64,000 nt of DNA from Aurantiochytrium sp. KH105 (lineage: Eukaryota > Sar > Bigyra > Thraustochytrida > Thraustochytriidae): NCBI GenBank assembly GCA_003116975.1, contig BGKB01000011.1, positions 496,001 through 560,000 of the forward strand, read 5' to 3'. Under the pieces are notes generated by a model. That model worked only from the letters and a program-made list of their open reading frames with translations, had not been told where the DNA came from and did not search any database. The position numbers and the translations under genes were made by a program. Below, piece after piece: positions 60,865 to 64,000 of the stretch. The first letter of the stretch is position 1. Each line of letters opens with the position of its first letter.

Positions 60865-61857
60865 ATGGCGCGCGCGAACTTGATCGTGGACGATGAGCTG
60901 CGCGACGTCTTCGTGAATGCCGCCGAGCAGTCACCGCCCGTGCGTTGGATCCAGGCGCGTCTCAATGACGTGCGTATCTGCGTCGAGGCTAGCGGCCCCG
61001 CGAGCGATAACATGGAGGACGACCTGGAGGCAATGAAGAGTGATGCTCTCGCGGACGGCAAACCAAGCTTTTTGCTGTTTTGCCTGGAAATCGGCGCCGA
61101 GTCCCAAGCCTGGGTTCTCATTGCTTACGTTCCAGACAACTCGAAAGTCAAGGCGCGTATGCTCTATGCCTCGGGCGTCGCCGATGTCAAGGAGGCGCTC
61201 GGCTACAGCAACTTTTCTGGAAGCGCACATGTGACGTCTCCTGATGAACTTACACTGGACTCGGTCCGCGGAACGACCAAGCGTGAATTTTCCGATCAGC
61301 CCTTGACGGAGTCCGAGCTCCTGGCCAAGGAAGAGGTAGCCCAAATGGCGCCCCCTTCCGAGGCGCGCGCTAATGCGATGGGTCTGGTCCCATTTGATTT
61401 CACTGATGATGTTGAAGCCGCGCTGGAGGGATTTAAAGCTGGCTCGGTGGACCTTGTCGAGTTTGTGATTGAGGGTGATTCCACCGTTGCTCTCGGCGAG
61501 ACGAGCCCCTCGACGCGCCTCAGCTCGTCCACAATCGCCACCAGCGAGCCTCGCTTTTATTTGGTCCGCCAGGTGGACACGAGCAACAACGTGTACTACA
61601 TTTTCTCCTGCCCAGAAGGGACGAAGATCCGCGTGCGAATGCTTTATTCAACCTGCAAGGCTACGCTGGCGCACCACATGGACGAACTCGGCATCGAGCT
61701 CACCAAGGTCTTTGAGCTTGGAGATCCTAGCGACATTGATGATCTCCTCAAGATGTATGACACCCCGGACGAGAGTGCTGGCAAAATCAAGCAAGCCAAC
61801 TATGCCAAGCCCTCGCGCCCGGGCCGCGGCAAGGCTCGCATCATGAAGAAGAAGTGA
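60865..61857 (+). CDS. Twinfilin-like protein with two ADF-H domains
   Basis: The 330-residue product carries two actin-depolymerising-factor homology domains. The first is about residues 2-140 (QAWVLIAYVPDNSKVKARMLYASG), the second about 175-310 (VYYIFSCPEGTKIRVRMLYST). The linker carries the acidic TESELLAKEEVAQMAPPSE. The tail is basic (KPSRPGRGKARIMKKK), as in twinfilins, where it binds capping protein and phosphoinositides. The predicted role is actin monomer sequestration and filament-end turnover in the cytoplasm. The first ATG gives MARANLIV, close to the usual start of the first ADF-H domain. No intron is present. Confidence 0.85.
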   Translation: MARANLIVDDELRDVFVNAAEQSPPVRWIQARLNDVRICVEASGPASDNMEDDLEAMKSDALADGKPSFLLFCLEIGAESQAWVLIAYVPDNSKVKARMLYASGVADVKEALGYSNFSGSAHVTSPDELTLDSVRGTTKREFSDQPLTESELLAKEEVAQMAPPSEARANAMGLVPFDFTDDVEAALEGFKAGSVDLVEFVIEGDSTVALGETSPSTRLSSSTIATSEPRFYLVRQVDTSNNVYYIFSCPEGTKIRVRMLYSTCKATLAHHMDELGIELTKVFELGDPSDIDDLLKMYDTPDESAGKIKQANYAKPSRPGRGKARIMKKK

Positions 61858-62706
61858 ACTCTGTATGCGCGCCTGGAAAGTCGTCCAAGTCTCATGGGTC
61901 AGTCACTCAACCACTCAGCCAGCGCAACCAACCTATACCAACCTACCAACCTACCAAGCCGTGCAATGATTATTTGGTTAAAGTCTTCGTAGAGTCTGCC
62001 CTTCTTGTTTGCATTTTCGTTTCTATCCACCCTTATCTTCCACCAAGACACTCAAGTCCTTTCCCCAAAATGTAAAAAGTATAGCACCAACGCGATCTCC
62101 AGTCGCGCCACGTCAGCCAGCCATCGCGCACATGCACCTCATCATTCCTGTTGCGAGAATTCCCCTCACTCGTCATCCTCGGAGCGGCATCCTCTGCGGA
62201 CCTCTCCTTTCTGCCTCGTCTGCACCCCTGCGCGTCGCCGAGGTTTTCCTCGTCGCCGTCATCGATGGCGGCATACCGTCAGTTCTTCATGTTAGGCCTC
62301 GGCCAAGCTGTAGTAAGCTTGCCCCCAAACACCGTGCCGCTCGCTTATGGTGTTAGAGCCATCTGTAGCCAGATGTAGTAGTATGTCTGCAGCAGCCATG
62401 GCAGCTGCGCCTCCTCACAAAAGACCAGCGAATTCAGCAGCAGCGCGCGTCGAGTGGAGTTGAATCGAGCTCGGGACGCACGCCGCGGCGGCAGCAGTGG
62501 CAGCAGACCCGCTCGAGGAGGCCCGCGTCGCAGCCGCAGTCGAGTCGCGGTCGCGTGCGGCCAGGGGCGCGACGCCCGCGGCAAGCCCTCCTCCGCCCGC
62601 CGGCCGGCCCGACCTCGCGCGCGCAGCGGGCCCGAGCGGGGCGCAGGCGCGAGCAGAACTGGCCCAGGCAGGCGGAGCGAGCGAGCGACCTAGCGAGTGT
62701 GCGCGA
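61858..62706. other. Intergenic region upstream of the LRR gene
   Basis: It includes CAACCTACCAACCTACCAA repeats (about 61935-61960) and average sequence to 62400. GC-rich promoter-like DNA follows to the start of the next gene. The frame of the LRR gene is open to 62497 but contains no ATG before 62707. Confidence 0.5.
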
Positions 62707-64000
62707 ATGTTGGCAAGCCACAAGGTCCCGGCGCTCAAGCCCGAGCTCAGCGAGGGGCTCGGCAAGATCCGCGACGGCGCGGCAGAGCTCCGGTACGTGT
62801 GTCAGCGCTCCTTGCGGCGCAAAGCAGGCAGGCAAGCAAACAAGCAAGCAAGCGTTGCGCAGAAGAGAGCGAAAGAAAGCTGGTTCGAGGGACTGACGTT
62901 TCCACACATACATACATACATGCGTGCCTGCACTTATCGCAGGCTCGGCGGCGTGGAGATTGATGACGATGGAGCGCGTGCCATTGCGACCGTTCTTGCG
63001 GAAGAAGGAAAGAGTACGCTGCAGGTTCTCGAGTACGTATGCATGCATTCCTATGTCGTGGAGATTGAATATTTGGAAGTCGAATTCTGACATGGAAAGA
63101 TCTCCAGACTGAGCGTGAACAAAATCGGCGACGAGGGCGCCAAGGCGCTCGTGGCATCACTCGATAAGAATCGCACCCTCGTAGACCTCGAGTAAGTGGC
63201 CAATTCCCCTCTCCCTCCTTCCCCTGCACTAGTACTACCCCCCGCTTCATGAACGTCGCTCACTAATTGCTCGCTCGCTCGCCTCATTTGTGCTGACACA
63301 GTCTTACAGGTAACGAAATCTATCCTGAGGGTGCCAAGGCGTTTGCGGGGCTGATAGAGTGCAACGAGACGCTTCAAGGACTTTCGTACGTGTTGTTCGC
63401 TTTTTACTACGGATCTTATGCGCATCTTGAGACTGACGCTCCGAGGCGGCGATGTTTTCGAGCAGGCTCACATGGAATGCCATCGGCGATGTTGGCGCCA
63501 AGATGCTCGGAGCTTCTCTCACGAAGAACTTCACGCTCCGTAGGCTCGAGTACGTTGGCAAAAGCCTCTTGCTCTACAAAGGACATGCTTATTGACGCGA
63601 TAGGGACCTACAGACTTAGCCTCAATAAAATCAGCAATGACGGCGCGCGCGCACTCGCGCCTGCACTCCAGGCTATCGAGAAACTCGAGTACGTTTCGTC
63701 CAGGCATTTGGGTCGATGGTGGAAACTGACGCATGTGTTGCAACAATTACAAAAGTCTGAGCGACAATCAAATCGGCAACGATGGCGCCAAAGCCTTTGC
63801 GTCTGCCCTGCATCACAATCAGACATTGCAGGAACTCGAGTACGTTTTGCATTAATATATTCTGTTGGGCTCATTCAAGTCCTGGCATGGGCTAACGCAA
63901 ATCCCCTTTGTATCCTCGCCACCTCAAAAATGCGTAGTCTCTCAATGAACCAGATCGGCGATGAAGGCGCAAAAGCGCTTGCTTCCGCATTGGCACACAA
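62707..64000 (+). CDS. Leucine-rich repeat protein, one exon per repeat (partial)
   Basis: Exons are 62707-62792, 62943-63032, 63108-63191, 63302-63385, 63466-63549, 63614-63688, 63756-63839 and 63938 to the window end. Every intron is short (64-150 bases), has a GTACGT or GTAAGT donor, and interrupts the codon after its second base. Each internal exon encodes one ribonuclease-inhibitor-type repeat of 25-30 residues (28 in most). Examples are LSVNKIGDEGAKALVASLDK, LTGNEIYPEGAKAFAGLIEC, LSDNQIGNDGAKAFASALHH and LSMNQIGDEGAKALASALA. Such repeats form a horseshoe for protein binding, as in NLRC3-like and RanGAP-like proteins. The N-terminal exon (MLASHKVPALKPELSEGLGK) is not a known domain. The gene continues beyond the window, so its length and any other domains are unknown. 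Confidence 0.85.

Overview
This window is eukaryotic nuclear DNA, most likely from a microbial protist. The genes are mostly long uninterrupted reading frames on both strands. A minority carry GT-AG introns whose donors read GTACGT or GTAAGT and whose acceptors end in CAG or TAG. The products are typical eukaryotic cell machinery: PIGG-type GPI ethanolamine-phosphate transferase, Rab18, a syntaxin-18-type SNARE, a twinfilin-like ADF-H protein, SLC25, SLC35 and SLC44 carriers, a UBX/PUB p97 cofactor, PP1 and PP2C. High GC, gene density, few introns, a proline/threonine-rich surface-type repeat and many tetranucleotide microsatellites would fit a stramenopile, perhaps a labyrinthulomycete. That placement is inference from style, not from a marker gene. 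No tRNA, rRNA, CRISPR array or transposon was recognised.

Layout. 0.8-10 kb: alpha/beta hydrolase, PIGG, diphthine-ammonia ligase (minus), sterol desaturase/fatty-acid hydroxylase, and a UBA-PUB-UBX protein. 10-20 kb: a 1726-residue charged coiled-coil protein (minus), an MFS sugar-porter-like protein, a coiled-coil protein of unknown role, and a minus-strand gene that looks broken by two frameshifts. 20-29 kb: a large M16 (insulysin/nardilysin-like) metalloprotease, a small coiled-coil acidic protein, and two tandem alpha-carbonic anhydrases. The protease and both anhydrases end in CaaX prenylation motifs. 29-42 kb: an N-myristoylation-motif protein with a SUFU-like domain, a single-pass protein with a P/T-rich stalk and a SAM-like tail, a mitochondrial carrier, an SLC44 choline-transporter-like protein, a 76-aa two-exon gene, a PEP-mutase/isocitrate-lyase superfamily enzyme, and a PP1-type phosphatase. 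43-54 kb: an unrecognised multipass protein with a very acidic domain, syntaxin-18-like SNARE, an LRR-PP2C protein, a 2-kb GC-rich island, and a Tim17/NDUFA11-like three-exon gene.

54.2-58.9 kb is a tandem duplication of about 2.3-2.4 kb. It carries a Rab18 gene twice, and its junction left a truncated 3' copy of the neighbouring SLC35B-type transporter between the two Rabs. The first Rab looks intact. The second has a P-loop one residue short and has lost the terminal CC. After the transporter and a twinfilin-like gene, the window ends inside an LRR gene built from one exon per repeat, with all junctions in the same phase.

Functionally the genes look like an ordinary mix rather than an operon-like system. 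The feature I consider most likely to be new is the group of predicted prenylated proteins at 20-29 kb, especially alpha-carbonic anhydrases with no visible signal peptide and C-terminal CaaX boxes.
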